Assembly (NCBI RefSeq): GCF_900090275.1
Contig: NZ_LT607755.1
Coordinates: 6,138,001 to 6,202,000, forward strand
Length of the DNA stretch: 64,000 bases
From: Micromonospora zamorensis
GTDB lineage: Bacteria > Actinomycetota > Actinomycetes > Mycobacteriales > Micromonosporaceae
Direction: 5' to 3'
A program made the position numbers and the translations under genes. Positions 33,229-41,568 of the stretch are shown here, one piece after another. The notes beneath the pieces are model-generated. The model saw only the letters and a program-made list of their open reading frames with translations, was not told where the DNA came from and did no database searches. Numbering within the stretch: position 1 is the first letter of the stretch; each line of letters starts with the position of its first letter.

Positions 33229-33998
33229 GCCGCCCGCACCTGCCGATGCGGCCGCTGTGGCGGTGTCGGGGCTGCGGCGTGCTCTGGCCGTGCCAGCCGG
33301 CGCGGCTGGCGCTGCTCGCCGAGTACCGGCACGACCGCGTCGGGCTGCTGGTCTACCTGGGCTCGGCGATGGCGGAGGCGGGCGATCAACTCGCCCGCCT
33401 CAATGGGCGCCCCGCCGACCTGCACGAGCGCTTCCTTGGTTGGGCGAGGGCCCGGGGCGGCACAATGTTTCACGTGAATCATGAGCCGGGCGCCGAGATC
33501 CATTCCACCGACCCGTTCGCGGTGCCGAGCGGGCAGCGATCGCCGGTACGTCGACTGCGCGGCCGGCTCGCCGCGCCGGTGACCCTCTGGACGGCCCCCG
33601 GCCCGGCCGGGCTCACGGTGTCGTCCACCCTGGTCGCCGAGGGGGAGCCGGACCGGCTGGTCGGGCTGATCGACGCGGAGTCCGACTTCTGGGCGGCAGC
33701 CGAGGAGGCGGGCCGGTTCGCTGTCACGCCGCTCGGCCCGCCGCACCGGCAGCTCGCCGACCGGTTCGCCGGCCTGTTCCCCTCTCCGGGTGGGCTCTTC
33801 GCCGCGGGCACGTGGATCGAGACGCCCTACGGGCCGGTGCCGGCGGACGCGGGCGGTTGGGCCGCCTGCCGGCTGGACACCGCCCGGGAGTACGGCTGGG
33901 GCCTGCTGGTGGAGGCCACCATCGAGGCTGTCGACCTGGCCGAGGAGGCCGCTCCGCTGCTGCACTATCGCGGTCGGTACCACGAGCTGCCGAGCTGA
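33225..33998 (+). CDS. flavin-reductase-like protein with an N-terminal zinc-ribbon-like domain
   Basis: Protein of 257 aa made of two parts. Residues 1-80 resemble small actinobacterial CxxC proteins (Cys14, Cys17, Cys23: WRCRGCGVLWPCQ) with ALLAEYRHDRVGLLVYLG. From about residue 85 comes a flavin-reductase/FMN-binding split-barrel domain (RLRGRLAAPVTLWTAPGPAGLTVSSTLVAEGEPDRLVGLID, RQLADRFAG). The junction DNA contains a parS-like site. The GTG overlaps the previous small frame by four bases. An internal start at about ATG 33465 would give a stand-alone flavin reductase. Partner flavoenzyme unknown. Confidence 0.8.
   Translation: MSRPHLPMRPLWRCRGCGVLWPCQPARLALLAEYRHDRVGLLVYLGSAMAEAGDQLARLNGRPADLHERFLGWARARGGTMFHVNHEPGAEIHSTDPFAVPSGQRSPVRRLRGRLAAPVTLWTAPGPAGLTVSSTLVAEGEPDRLVGLIDAESDFWAAAEEAGRFAVTPLGPPHRQLADRFAGLFPSPGGLFAAGTWIETPYGPVPADAGGWAACRLDTAREYGWGLLVEATIEAVDLAEEAAPLLHYRGRYHELPS
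33466..33481. promoter_or_regulatory. parS-like ParB binding site
   Basis: TGTTTCACGTGAATCA matches the bacterial parS consensus TGTTTCACGTGAAACA in 15 of 16 positions. It lies inside the 33225 gene. ParB sites are usually clustered around oriC, so it serves as a marker of chromosome position. No other full-length site was noticed in the window. Confidence 0.75.
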
Positions 33999-34174
33999 AC
34001 GGACGGCCCCCGAGGACCGACCGGTCACCGGGGTGATCTGGGTCACTCGGCGCAGCCAGGCAACCGCTCGGCGCACTCGACGACCGACGTCGATCTCGGC
34101 CTTCCCCGTCGGGGAGCGCGCTCTTTACGGTGCGCGAAACTCCCTCTGACGCCTGTGAAGGTGGTGATCCACAG

Positions 34175-34540
34175 ATGTCCACGGACACACCCGCTCCGGC
34201 TGCTTCCCAGTCGGACAAGTACCTGGCCGTACAACGGTCGGACGAGTTCGCCGGGCTGCGGCGTGCGCTGCGCGGCTTCGTCTTCCCGATGACCGTCGCG
34301 TTCTTCCTGTGGTATGCGCTCTACGTCATTCTCTCCGCGTACGCCCGGGACTTCATGGGCACGAAGCTGTTCGGCAGCAACATCAACGTCGCGCTGGTCT
34401 TCGGCCTGCTCCAGTTCGTCTCCACGTTCCTGATCGCCTGGCTCTACTCCCGGTATGCGGACCGGAAGATCGACCCCATCGCCGACCGGATCCGCGCCGA
34501 GATCGGGGAGGTGACCCGTGAAGACGGTTCACGCGGTTGA
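34175..34540 (+). CDS. DUF485-type small membrane protein
   Basis: Protein of 121 aa with a short cytosolic N-terminus and two membrane helices (VFPMTVAFFLWYALYVILSAYA, VALVFGLLQFVSTFLIAWLYSRYA), with a charged C-terminus. DUF485 proteins are encoded directly before acetate permeases and are thought to be accessory subunits. ATG 34175 is chosen; the next gene starts 22 bp before its stop, indicating coupling. Confidence 0.88.
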   Translation: MSTDTPAPAASQSDKYLAVQRSDEFAGLRRALRGFVFPMTVAFFLWYALYVILSAYARDFMGTKLFGSNINVALVFGLLQFVSTFLIAWLYSRYADRKIDPIADRIRAEIGEVTREDGSRG

Positions 34541-36209
34541 GACGTTCCTCGCGGCTGAGGCGGGCAATCACACCGCCCGCAACCTGACCATCACGCTGTT
34601 CCTGGTCTTCGTGGCGGTGACCCTGGCCATCACGATCTGGGCCAGCCGGCAGACGAAGACGGCAACCGACTTCTACGCGGGCGGCCGGTCCTTCTCCGGC
34701 TTCCAGAACGGCATGGCGATCGGCGGCGACTACATGTCGGCCGCGTCGTTCCTCGGCATCGCCGGCATCATCGCGCTCTACGGCTACGACGGCTTCCTCT
34801 ACTCGATCGGCTTCCTGGTCGCCTGGCTGGTGGCCCTCCTGCTGGTCGCGGAGCTGCTGCGCAACTCGGGCCGGTACACGATGGCCGACGTGCTGGCCTT
34901 CCGGATGCGCCAGCGTCCGGTGCGTACGGCGGCGGCGGTCTCCACCATCACGGTGTCGATCTTCTATCTGCTCGCGCAGATGGTGGGCGCCGGCGCGCTG
35001 GTCGCGCTGCTGCTCGGCATCAAGCCGGGCACGACCTTCCTCGGCATGGACGCCTCCACCGCGAAGATCGCCACCATCATCATGGTCGGCGCTCTGATGA
35101 TCATCTACGTCACCGTGGGTGGCATGAAGGGCACCACCTACGTGCAGATCGTCAAGGCGTTCCTGCTCATGGGCGGCGCGCTGCTGATGACGATCCTGGT
35201 GCTGGCGAAGTTCAACTTCAACCTGTCGGCGCTCCTGGGCCAGGCCGCCGAGGCGTCCGGCAAGGGCAGCGCGTTCCTCGAACCCGGGTTGCGGTACGGG
35301 GTCGAGGTCGCCGGCAACTCGACGCAGACCTTCTACAACAAGGTGGACCTGCTGTCGCTGGGTATCGCCCTGGTGCTCGGCACCGCCGGTCTGCCGCACA
35401 TCCTGATCCGCTTCTACACGGTGCCGACCGCGAAGGCGGCCCGTAAGAGCGTGCTCTGGGCGATCGGCATCATCGGCACCTTCTACCTGCTCACCCTGGC
35501 CCTCGGCTTCGGTGCGGCGGCATTGGTGGGCAGCGCGGCGATCACCGCGCAGGACAAGGCCGGCAACACCGCGGCGCCCCAGCTGGCCGAAGCGCTCGGA
35601 ATCGACTTCTTCGGCGGCGAACTGGGTGGTGCGGCGCTGCTGGCGATCATCGCGGCGGTCGCCTTCGCCACCATCCTGGCGGTGGTCGCCGGGTTGACGT
35701 TGGCCTCGTCGTCCAGCCTGGCGCACGACTTCTACGCCAACGTCATCAAGCGGGGTGACACGTCGGAGCGGCAGGAGGTACGCGTCGCCCGGATCTCCGC
35801 CCTGGTGATCGGCGCGGTGTCGATCGCCCTGTCGATCTACGCACAGAACCTCAACGTGGCGTTCCTGGTGGCGCTGGCCTTCGCGGTCGCCGCCTCGGGC
35901 AACCTGCCGGCGATCCTCTACAGCCTCTTCTGGCGGCGGTTCAACACCTCCGGCGCGGTGTGGGCGATCTACGGCGGTCTGATCTCGGCCGTGCTGCTGG
36001 TGTTCTTCTCGCCGGTGGTCTCCGGCGCGGCGACGTCGATGTTCCCGGACCACGACTGGCAGTGGTTCCCGCTGTCCAACCCGGGCATCCTCTCCATCCC
36101 GTTCGGTTTCCTGTGCGGGTGGATCGGCACCGTCATCTCCAAGGAGCACGACGAGGACAAGTACGCGGAGCTGGAGGTGCGGGCCCTCACGGGCTCCGGC
36201 GCCCACTGA
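34518..36209 (+). CDS. cation:acetate symporter (SSS family, ActP-like)
   Basis: Symporter of 563 aa with about 13 helices. The N-terminal KTATDFYAGGRSFSGFQNGMAIGGDYMSAASFLGIAGIIALYGYDG, RTAAAVSTITVSIFYLLAQMVGAGALVALLLG, TAGLPHILIRFYTVPTAKAAR and the Na+-binding-type regions are typical of ActP. The protein takes up acetate, pyruvate or glycolate with Na+. GTG 34518 has GGGGAGGTG upstream and overlaps the DUF485 gene. A strong terminator lies 18 bp after the stop. Confidence 0.92.
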   Translation: MKTVHAVETFLAAEAGNHTARNLTITLFLVFVAVTLAITIWASRQTKTATDFYAGGRSFSGFQNGMAIGGDYMSAASFLGIAGIIALYGYDGFLYSIGFLVAWLVALLLVAELLRNSGRYTMADVLAFRMRQRPVRTAAAVSTITVSIFYLLAQMVGAGALVALLLGIKPGTTFLGMDASTAKIATIIMVGALMIIYVTVGGMKGTTYVQIVKAFLLMGGALLMTILVLAKFNFNLSALLGQAAEASGKGSAFLEPGLRYGVEVAGNSTQTFYNKVDLLSLGIALVLGTAGLPHILIRFYTVPTAKAARKSVLWAIGIIGTFYLLTLALGFGAAALVGSAAITAQDKAGNTAAPQLAEALGIDFFGGELGGAALLAIIAAVAFATILAVVAGLTLASSSSLAHDFYANVIKRGDTSERQEVRVARISALVIGAVSIALSIYAQNLNVAFLVALAFAVAASGNLPAILYSLFWRRFNTSGAVWAIYGGLISAVLLVFFSPVVSGAATSMFPDHDWQWFPLSNPGILSIPFGFLCGWIGTVISKEHDEDKYAELEVRALTGSGAH

Positions 36210-36226
36210 TCCGAGCGCTCGTCGCG

Positions 36227-36257
36227 AGAGGCCCCCTGTGCTCAACAGGGGGTCTCT
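36227..36257 (+). terminator. intrinsic terminator hairpin after the symporter
   Basis: AGAGGCCCCCTGT (36227-36239) pairs with ACAGGGGGTCTCT (36245-36257) except for one G·U, with a GCTCA loop, followed by TCG. A 13-bp stem. Confidence 0.85.
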
Positions 36258-36289
36258 TCGTGCAAATGGGGGTCGGTAGGCTGACCGGC

Positions 36290-37267
36290 ATGAAGGTTGC
36301 TGAGCGCTTCGGTTCCGGTCACCGCGTTCTCGTCACCGGCGGTGCCGGTTTCGTCCCGTCGCACCTGGTGGATTCCCTGATCGCCCGGGGCTGCACGGTG
36401 GTGGCGCTGGACAACTTCGTGACCGGCTCCAAGGAGAACGTCGCCCACCTGCTGGACCGGCCCACCTTCACGCTCGTCGAGGCGGACCTCTCCGACGGCC
36501 TGCCGACCGACCACCCGGCGCTGGCCGAGCGGTTCGACGCGATCCTGCACATGGCCTCGCCGGCCAGCCCCACCGACTTCGCGCAACTGCCGGTGGAGAT
36601 CCTCCGGGTCGGCTCGGTGGGCACCCTGCACCTGCTGGAGCGCGCGGTCGCCGACGGCGCCCGGTTCCTGATGGCCTCCACCTCCGAGGCGTACGGGGAC
36701 CCGAAGGAGCACCCGCAGCGCGAGACCTACTGGGGCAACGTCAACCCGATCGGGGTCCGCAGCGTCTACGACGAGGCCAAGCGCTTCTCCGAGGCCGCGA
36801 CGATGGCGTACCACCGCTACCGCGGGCTCGACGGGGCGATCGTCCGGATCTTCAACACGTACGGCCCGCGGATGCGCCCGGACGACGGCCGCGCCATCCC
36901 CACGTTCATCTCCCAGGCGCTGCGCGGCGAGCCGATCACCGTGCACGGCACCGGCAACCAGACCCGTTCGATCTGCTTCGTCGAGGACCTGGTGCGGGGC
37001 ATCCTGCTGCTGCTCGACTCGACCGAGACCGGCCCGGTCAACTGCGGCACCGAGCACGAGCTGACCATGCGGCAACTCGCCGAGTTGATCGTGTCGCTCT
37101 CCGACAGCAGCTCCGAGGTGACCTTCGTCACCCGCAGCTCGGACGACCCGGAGATGCGCCGCCCCGATCTCACGCTCGCCCGTGAACTGCTCGGATACGA
37201 GCCGACGGTCGCGCCCGAAGTTGGCCTGCGGCGCACGATTGAGCACTTCCGGGCACGGCTAGGGTAA
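36290..37267 (+). CDS. NAD-dependent epimerase/dehydratase (UDP-glucuronate decarboxylase-like SDR)
   Basis: Extended SDR of 325 aa. Rossmann motif TGGAGFVPSH (about residues 16-25), catalytic Ser/Tyr-x3-Lys in MASTSEAYGDP and SVYDEAKR, and RIFNTYGPRM, all as in UDP-glucuronate decarboxylase and dTDP-glucose-dehydratase-like enzymes. The usual GxxGxxG has Pro in place of the third Gly, which is unusual. It likely makes a UDP-sugar for envelope polysaccharide. Starts at ATG 36290; LCP ligases follow. Confidence 0.88.
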   Translation: MKVAERFGSGHRVLVTGGAGFVPSHLVDSLIARGCTVVALDNFVTGSKENVAHLLDRPTFTLVEADLSDGLPTDHPALAERFDAILHMASPASPTDFAQLPVEILRVGSVGTLHLLERAVADGARFLMASTSEAYGDPKEHPQRETYWGNVNPIGVRSVYDEAKRFSEAATMAYHRYRGLDGAIVRIFNTYGPRMRPDDGRAIPTFISQALRGEPITVHGTGNQTRSICFVEDLVRGILLLLDSTETGPVNCGTEHELTMRQLAELIVSLSDSSSEVTFVTRSSDDPEMRRPDLTLARELLGYEPTVAPEVGLRRTIEHFRARLG

Positions 37268-37343
37268 CCAGTTCACCGCGTACCGCCTGCCGCTGAGTGT
37301 CGCCTGAAGGCGGCGGTGGCTCCCGCTACGTACCCTGAGTTAC

Positions 37344-38570
37344 ATGTCCGCGACTTCGTCTGCCGGCGTCCCGCATCCGTACCTGCACCGCAGCGCCGGG
37401 CGCGCGTCGGTGCCCGGCCCCGATCGGGGCGCCTCCGGGCGTGCCCGTCCGACCGAGGCACGCTTCTACCCGTCGTACGACGAGGAGGAGCCCAGGCCCG
37501 GCGGCCCGGCGGGGCCACGCGGGCCCGGCGGCCCGGGTGGTGCCGGCGGGTCCGGGCGGCGTGGCCCGCGACCGCGCTGGGGTCGGATCGCCCTGGTGGC
37601 CGGGGTCGCGGTGCTGGTGCTGGCGTTGCTCGGCAGCGTGGGGGCCTGGCTCTACGCCCGCAACCTCAACAACGACCTGGCCCGCACCGACCCGTTCGCG
37701 GAGATCACCGGTGGCCGGCCGGTCAAGACCGTCGACGGCGCGCTGAACATCCTGCTGGTCGGCAGCGACTCACGGGACCCGGACGCACCTGTCGACACCA
37801 GGAGTGAGTGGCGCGCCGACACGGTCATCGTGATGCACATCCCGGCCGACCACCAGGAGGCCTACCTGGTCTCCATTCCGCGTGACCTCTACGTGCCGAT
37901 CCCGGAGAGCGCCGGCGCGGACTGCGACTCCGGTGAGCGCGCGAAGATCAACGCGGCGTTCGCGTTCGGCGGGCTGCCGCTGGCGGTACGCACCGTGGAG
38001 TGCTTCACCGACGTGCGGATCGACCATGTGATGGCGATCGACTTCGGCGGGTTCAAGGAGGTCACCGACGCCCTCGGCGGGGTGGACCTGAAGGTGGAGC
38101 GGACGGTCACCTCGATCCACAAGCCGTACCGGACGTTCACCAAGGGCACCAACCACATGGACGGCGCGGAGGCTCTGGACTGGATCCGGCAGCGTAAGCA
38201 GTTCCCGGATGGGGACTTCGCCCGGATGCGGCACCAGCAAGAGTTCCTTCGGGCGCTGATGGACAAGGCGGCGAGCAGCGGCACGCTGGCGAACCCGAAG
38301 AAGCTCAACGATTTCCTCCAGTCGGTGACCGCGGCCGTAACCGTTGACCAGGGTTTCTCGGTTACAGACATGGCGCTGCAGTTCCGCAACCTGCGCGGCC
38401 AGAACCTCACCTTTGTGACCAGCCCGAACTCGGGCAGCGAGACGAGAAACGGCGAGTCGGTGGTCGTCTCGGACCGGGAGAAGGCGCTTGCCATGTACAA
38501 GGCCATGTCGGCGGACACCATGGCGGACTGGGTCAAGGCCAACCCGCCGAAGGGCAACGCCGGCGGCTGA
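37344..38570 (+). CDS. LCP (LytR-CpsA-Psr) family phosphotransferase
   Basis: LCP ligase of 408 aa. A proline/glycine-rich cytosolic N-terminus (residues 1-80) is followed by one membrane helix (IALVAGVAVLVLALLGSVGAWLY) and the extracellular LCP domain: NILLVGSDSRDP, RADTVIVMHIPADHQEAYLVSIPRDLYV, KINAAFAFGG, FGGFKEVTDALGGVDL and LDWIRQRKQFPDGDFARMRHQQ. LCP enzymes attach lipid-linked polysaccharides to peptidoglycan. First of three consecutive paralogues, presumably for different or redundant polymers. Confidence 0.93.
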   Translation: MSATSSAGVPHPYLHRSAGRASVPGPDRGASGRARPTEARFYPSYDEEEPRPGGPAGPRGPGGPGGAGGSGRRGPRPRWGRIALVAGVAVLVLALLGSVGAWLYARNLNNDLARTDPFAEITGGRPVKTVDGALNILLVGSDSRDPDAPVDTRSEWRADTVIVMHIPADHQEAYLVSIPRDLYVPIPESAGADCDSGERAKINAAFAFGGLPLAVRTVECFTDVRIDHVMAIDFGGFKEVTDALGGVDLKVERTVTSIHKPYRTFTKGTNHMDGAEALDWIRQRKQFPDGDFARMRHQQEFLRALMDKAASSGTLANPKKLNDFLQSVTAAVTVDQGFSVTDMALQFRNLRGQNLTFVTSPNSGSETRNGESVVVSDREKALAMYKAMSADTMADWVKANPPKGNAGG

Positions 38571-38600
38571 CCGAGGCGGGCACCCCGCTGCCGACGGCCC

Positions 38601-38618
38601 GACGGCGAACCCGCCGTT
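38601..38618 (+). terminator. weak hairpin after the first LCP gene
   Basis: ACGGCG (38602-38607) and CGCCGT (38612-38617) form a 6-bp stem with an AACC loop, 30 bp past the stop. May terminate or attenuate transcription before the next LCP gene. Confidence 0.35.
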
Positions 38619-38750
38619 CGGGTCATCGAGTGGCGACGATCGACTGAATCCGGGAAGATCGACATCCGATTGATCCGAGATGAACTCGCCAACTCGTTTT
38701 CATGTCCGTACAGTGGTGCCGCCCCCTCCTGATCACGAGCTGGAGCACGA

Positions 38751-40028
38751 ATGCCGGTTCAGGCCAGTCGTCGCCCTTCCTCCTCCGGGTCTGCCGCGCC
38801 CAGCGGCCGGATCTCTGCGGCCATACCAGTGCAGTCACGCCCCTCGGGCGGCGGACCGGGCGGTCGTCCGCCCGGCGGCGGCGACGGCGGCAGTTCGGGT
38901 GGCGGCGGCGCGGGTGGCGGTGGGTCGGCGAAGAAGCGGACCAAGCGCAAGGACCCCCTCTGGGCCCGGCTGACAGTGGTGTTCGGGGCGGTGCTGATGC
39001 TCAGCAGCGGGGCGGCCATCGTCGGCAGCAAGGTGGTGATCGGGCAGGCGACCGGCGGCATCGCCCAGCGCAACCTGCTGGGGGAGGCCGGCAAGTCCGA
39101 CGCCGAGGGCGGGGCGAGCCTGGAGGGGCCGATCGACATGCTGCTGCTGGGCGTGGACGCCCGGGAGCGCTGGGCCGCCGACGACGTCCGCTCGGACAGC
39201 ATCATCATCCTGCACATCCCGGCCACGCACGACCAGGCGTACCTGATCTCCATCCCCCGGGACACCGAGGCGCAGATCCCGGCGTTCCCGAAGAGCGGCT
39301 TCACCGGCGGCACCGACAAGATCAACGCCGCGTTCCAGGCGGGTGCCCGCAACGGTGGTGGCTGGGAGGGTGGAGCGCAGCTGATGGCGCAGACGATCAA
39401 GCGCCTCACCGGGATCAGCTTCGACGGCGCGGCGATCATCAACTTCGGTGGCTTCAAGAACGTCATCGACACCCTGGGCACGGTGCGCATCTGCGTCAGC
39501 CAGGAAGTCAAGTCGCTGCACATGTCGTACGTCGACGGCAAGCCGATGTGGAACGCCGACGCCAAGAAGACCGGCAAGCCGCGCACCCCGGTGGTGCACA
39601 AGAAGGGCTGCCAGGAGATGGAGGGCTGGGCTGCACTGGACTACTCCCGGCAGCGCAAGACCCTCCGCAACGGCGACTACGACCGCCAGCAGAACCAGCA
39701 GCAGCTGATCAAGGCAATGGCCAAGAAGGCCACCGACCGCGGGATGCTGACCAACCCGGCCAAGATCAAGCAGTTGATCAAGGCGGCCGGCGAGGCGTCC
39801 GTGCTGGACACCGGCGGCGTGCCGATCGAGGACTTCATCTTCACCATGCGCGGGGTCACCGGCAACGAGCTGACCATGCTCAAGACCAACAACGGCACCT
39901 TCCACGCCAACGGCAACAACACCGAGGGTCTGAACGAGGAGACCAAGGAGATGTTCCGGGCGGTCAAGCAGGACAAGCTCGCCGAGTTCGTCTTCACCCA
40001 CCCCGAGGTGATCTCCAACCGCAAGTGA
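38751..40028 (+). CDS. LCP family phosphotransferase, second copy
   Basis: LCP ligase of 425 aa. A 60-residue Pro/Gly/Ser-rich N-terminus (SSGGGGAGGGGSAKKRTKRKD) precedes one membrane helix (LTVVFGAVLMLSSGAAIVGS) and the LCP domain with DMLLLGVDARERW, DSIIILHIPATHDQAYLISIPRDTEA, KINAAFQAG, INFGGFKNVIDTLG and LDYSRQRKTLRNGDYDRQQNQQQ. Same role as its neighbours. It is 180 bp downstream of the first copy, with its own ATG 38751. Domain arrangement is equivalent to copy 1 but the sequences have diverged considerably. Confidence 0.93.
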   Translation: MPVQASRRPSSSGSAAPSGRISAAIPVQSRPSGGGPGGRPPGGGDGGSSGGGGAGGGGSAKKRTKRKDPLWARLTVVFGAVLMLSSGAAIVGSKVVIGQATGGIAQRNLLGEAGKSDAEGGASLEGPIDMLLLGVDARERWAADDVRSDSIIILHIPATHDQAYLISIPRDTEAQIPAFPKSGFTGGTDKINAAFQAGARNGGGWEGGAQLMAQTIKRLTGISFDGAAIINFGGFKNVIDTLGTVRICVSQEVKSLHMSYVDGKPMWNADAKKTGKPRTPVVHKKGCQEMEGWAALDYSRQRKTLRNGDYDRQQNQQQLIKAMAKKATDRGMLTNPAKIKQLIKAAGEASVLDTGGVPIEDFIFTMRGVTGNELTMLKTNNGTFHANGNNTEGLNEETKEMFRAVKQDKLAEFVFTHPEVISNRK

Positions 40029-40080
40029 CGGCCGGGAGTCGCGAAAACCCAGCGACGGCATCGTCACCGCCCGTAGCCTG

Positions 40081-40099
40081 ACGTGAACAGGTTTCACGT
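40081..40099. promoter_or_regulatory. inverted repeat with parS-like halves
   Basis: ACGTGAA and TTCACGT separated by CAGGT. Resembles two parS half-sites in the reverse order; not a proper ParB site. Upstream of the third LCP gene; may be an operator. Confidence 0.3.
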
Positions 40100-40201
40100 A
40101 TCGGCTGCGGGGAGGCGGTCACGTCCAGGTGGGGACGGAACGCGGCGGGCCGGGCCAGAGCGGCCCCGTCGGCCCGAGCACGCGCCCGCGGGTCGCGGAT
40201 C

Positions 40202-41164
40202 ATGCTCGGCGTCGGCCTGGTCCTCGTCCTGCTGGCCGGGCTCGCCGTGGCCGGGATCAGGACGCTGAGCAACCGGTACGAGCGAACGGTGACCAAGGAG
40301 CAGTTGCTCGACGCCGACTCCCGCACCGACCGCACCGACCTGGACGGGCCGCTCAACTACCTCCTGGTCGGCTCCGACCGCCGCCCCGGAGGCAGCGGGC
40401 CGGACCAACGCTCGGACACCATCCTCATCGTGCACGTACCCGCCGGCCAGCGGGAGGCGTACCTCGTCTCCATTCCCCGTGACCTGCTGGTCGCCATCCC
40501 TGCCGGGAACGGCTTCGGCGGCGGCCAGGACAAGATCAATGCGGCGTACGAGCACGGCGGCGGCGGGCAGGCCGGCGCCCAACTGCTCTCCGCCACGCTG
40601 ACCCGACTCACCGGCATCCGGTTCGACGGTGCCGCACTGATCGACTTCTCCGGCTTCCGCAAGGTCATCGACCTGCTCGGCGGGGTGCAGATGTGCGTGG
40701 ACACCGAGGTCCGCTCGATCCACACCAACCGGGTCTTTCCCGTCGGCTGTCAGCAGATGGACGGGGCACAGGCACTGGACTACGTCCGGCAGCGCTACGA
40801 CCTGCCCGGCGGCGACTACGACCGGCAGCACCACCAGCAACAGTTGCTTCGGGCGATGCTGGACAGCGCCGGCAGGGCGGACCTCCGCAGCAACCCGATC
40901 AAGCTCGACCAGGTGCTCCGGGCGGTCGGCGGGTCGTTGACCGTCGACACCAACGGCGTACCCCTGGAGGACCTGCTCCTCGCGCTGCGCGCGCTGCCGC
41001 CCGACGGAATGCGCGGCGTCCAGGTGCCCTCGTCACCGCAGACCATCGACGAGGTCTCGTACGTGGTGCTGGACAACGGGGGCAACGGGCTGTTCGAGGC
41101 GGTTCGTGGCACCCGGGTGCCGGCCTGGGCGCAGGTCAACCCCCGCTGGGTGACCCGGTTGTGA
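40202..41164 (+). CDS. LCP family phosphotransferase, third copy (shorter)
   Basis: LCP ligase of 320 aa. The protein starts directly with the membrane helix (MLGVGLVLVLLAGLAVAGI) and lacks the long leader of the other two. Domain motifs: NYLLVGSDRRPGG, RSDTILIVHVPAGQREAYLVSIPRDLLV, KINAAYEHGG, IDFSGFRKVIDLLGG, LDYVRQRYDLPGGDYDRQHHQQQ. ATG 40202 is the only usual start in the frame; the frame is open upstream with no ATG/GTG/TTG, so a longer leader starting from a rare codon cannot be excluded. Probably transcribed with the upstream copies. Confidence 0.9.
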   Translation: MLGVGLVLVLLAGLAVAGIRTLSNRYERTVTKEQLLDADSRTDRTDLDGPLNYLLVGSDRRPGGSGPDQRSDTILIVHVPAGQREAYLVSIPRDLLVAIPAGNGFGGGQDKINAAYEHGGGGQAGAQLLSATLTRLTGIRFDGAALIDFSGFRKVIDLLGGVQMCVDTEVRSIHTNRVFPVGCQQMDGAQALDYVRQRYDLPGGDYDRQHHQQQLLRAMLDSAGRADLRSNPIKLDQVLRAVGGSLTVDTNGVPLEDLLLALRALPPDGMRGVQVPSSPQTIDEVSYVVLDNGGNGLFEAVRGTRVPAWAQVNPRWVTRL

Positions 41165-41210
41165 CGGTGTCGACGGCCGGGTCGGTGCCGAACCGGCCGA
41201 CAAGGATCTA

Positions 41211-41558
41211 GTGTTGCTTCCTGTGTTCGGACCCCAGGTTCCCACCGTGCCCGTGACCGAGATCGCCGACGAGACCTACCTGCTGGATGTGCGGGAGGAC
41301 GACGAGTGGGCGGCCGGCCACGCCCCCACCGCTCACCACCTGCCGATGATGGAGTTGCCGGCACGGCTGGCCGAGGTGCCCACCGACCGGGAGGTGGCGG
41401 TCGTCTGCCGTTCCGGCGGGCGCTCCGCCCAGGTCGTCGCCTACCTGATCAACAACGGCTGGGAGCAGGTGCGTAACGCCGACGGCGGGATGCGCCAGTG
41501 GGCTGCCGTCGGCCGACCGGTGGTCGACGCGAACGGGCAGCCCGGCCAGGTCATCTGA
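41211..41558 (+). CDS. rhodanese-like domain protein
   Basis: Single rhodanese domain of 115 aa. The YLLDVREDDEWAAGHAPTAHHLPM entrance motif, and the active Cys in VVCRSGGRSAQVV, followed by GMRQWAAVGRPV. It transfers or carries sulfur as a persulfide. GTG 41211. Next to a glycerophosphodiesterase with no known functional link. Confidence 0.9.
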   Translation: MLLPVFGPQVPTVPVTEIADETYLLDVREDDEWAAGHAPTAHHLPMMELPARLAEVPTDREVAVVCRSGGRSAQVVAYLINNGWEQVRNADGGMRQWAAVGRPVVDANGQPGQVI

Positions 41559-41568
41559 GGCGGACGGG

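Noticed and set aside
35960..36289. Upstream extension of the SDR frame into the symporter gene
   Set aside because: Crosses a strong terminator and has no conserved residues.
40081..40099. Second parS site
   Set aside because: Half-sites are in the opposite order with a 5-bp spacer; not a ParB site.
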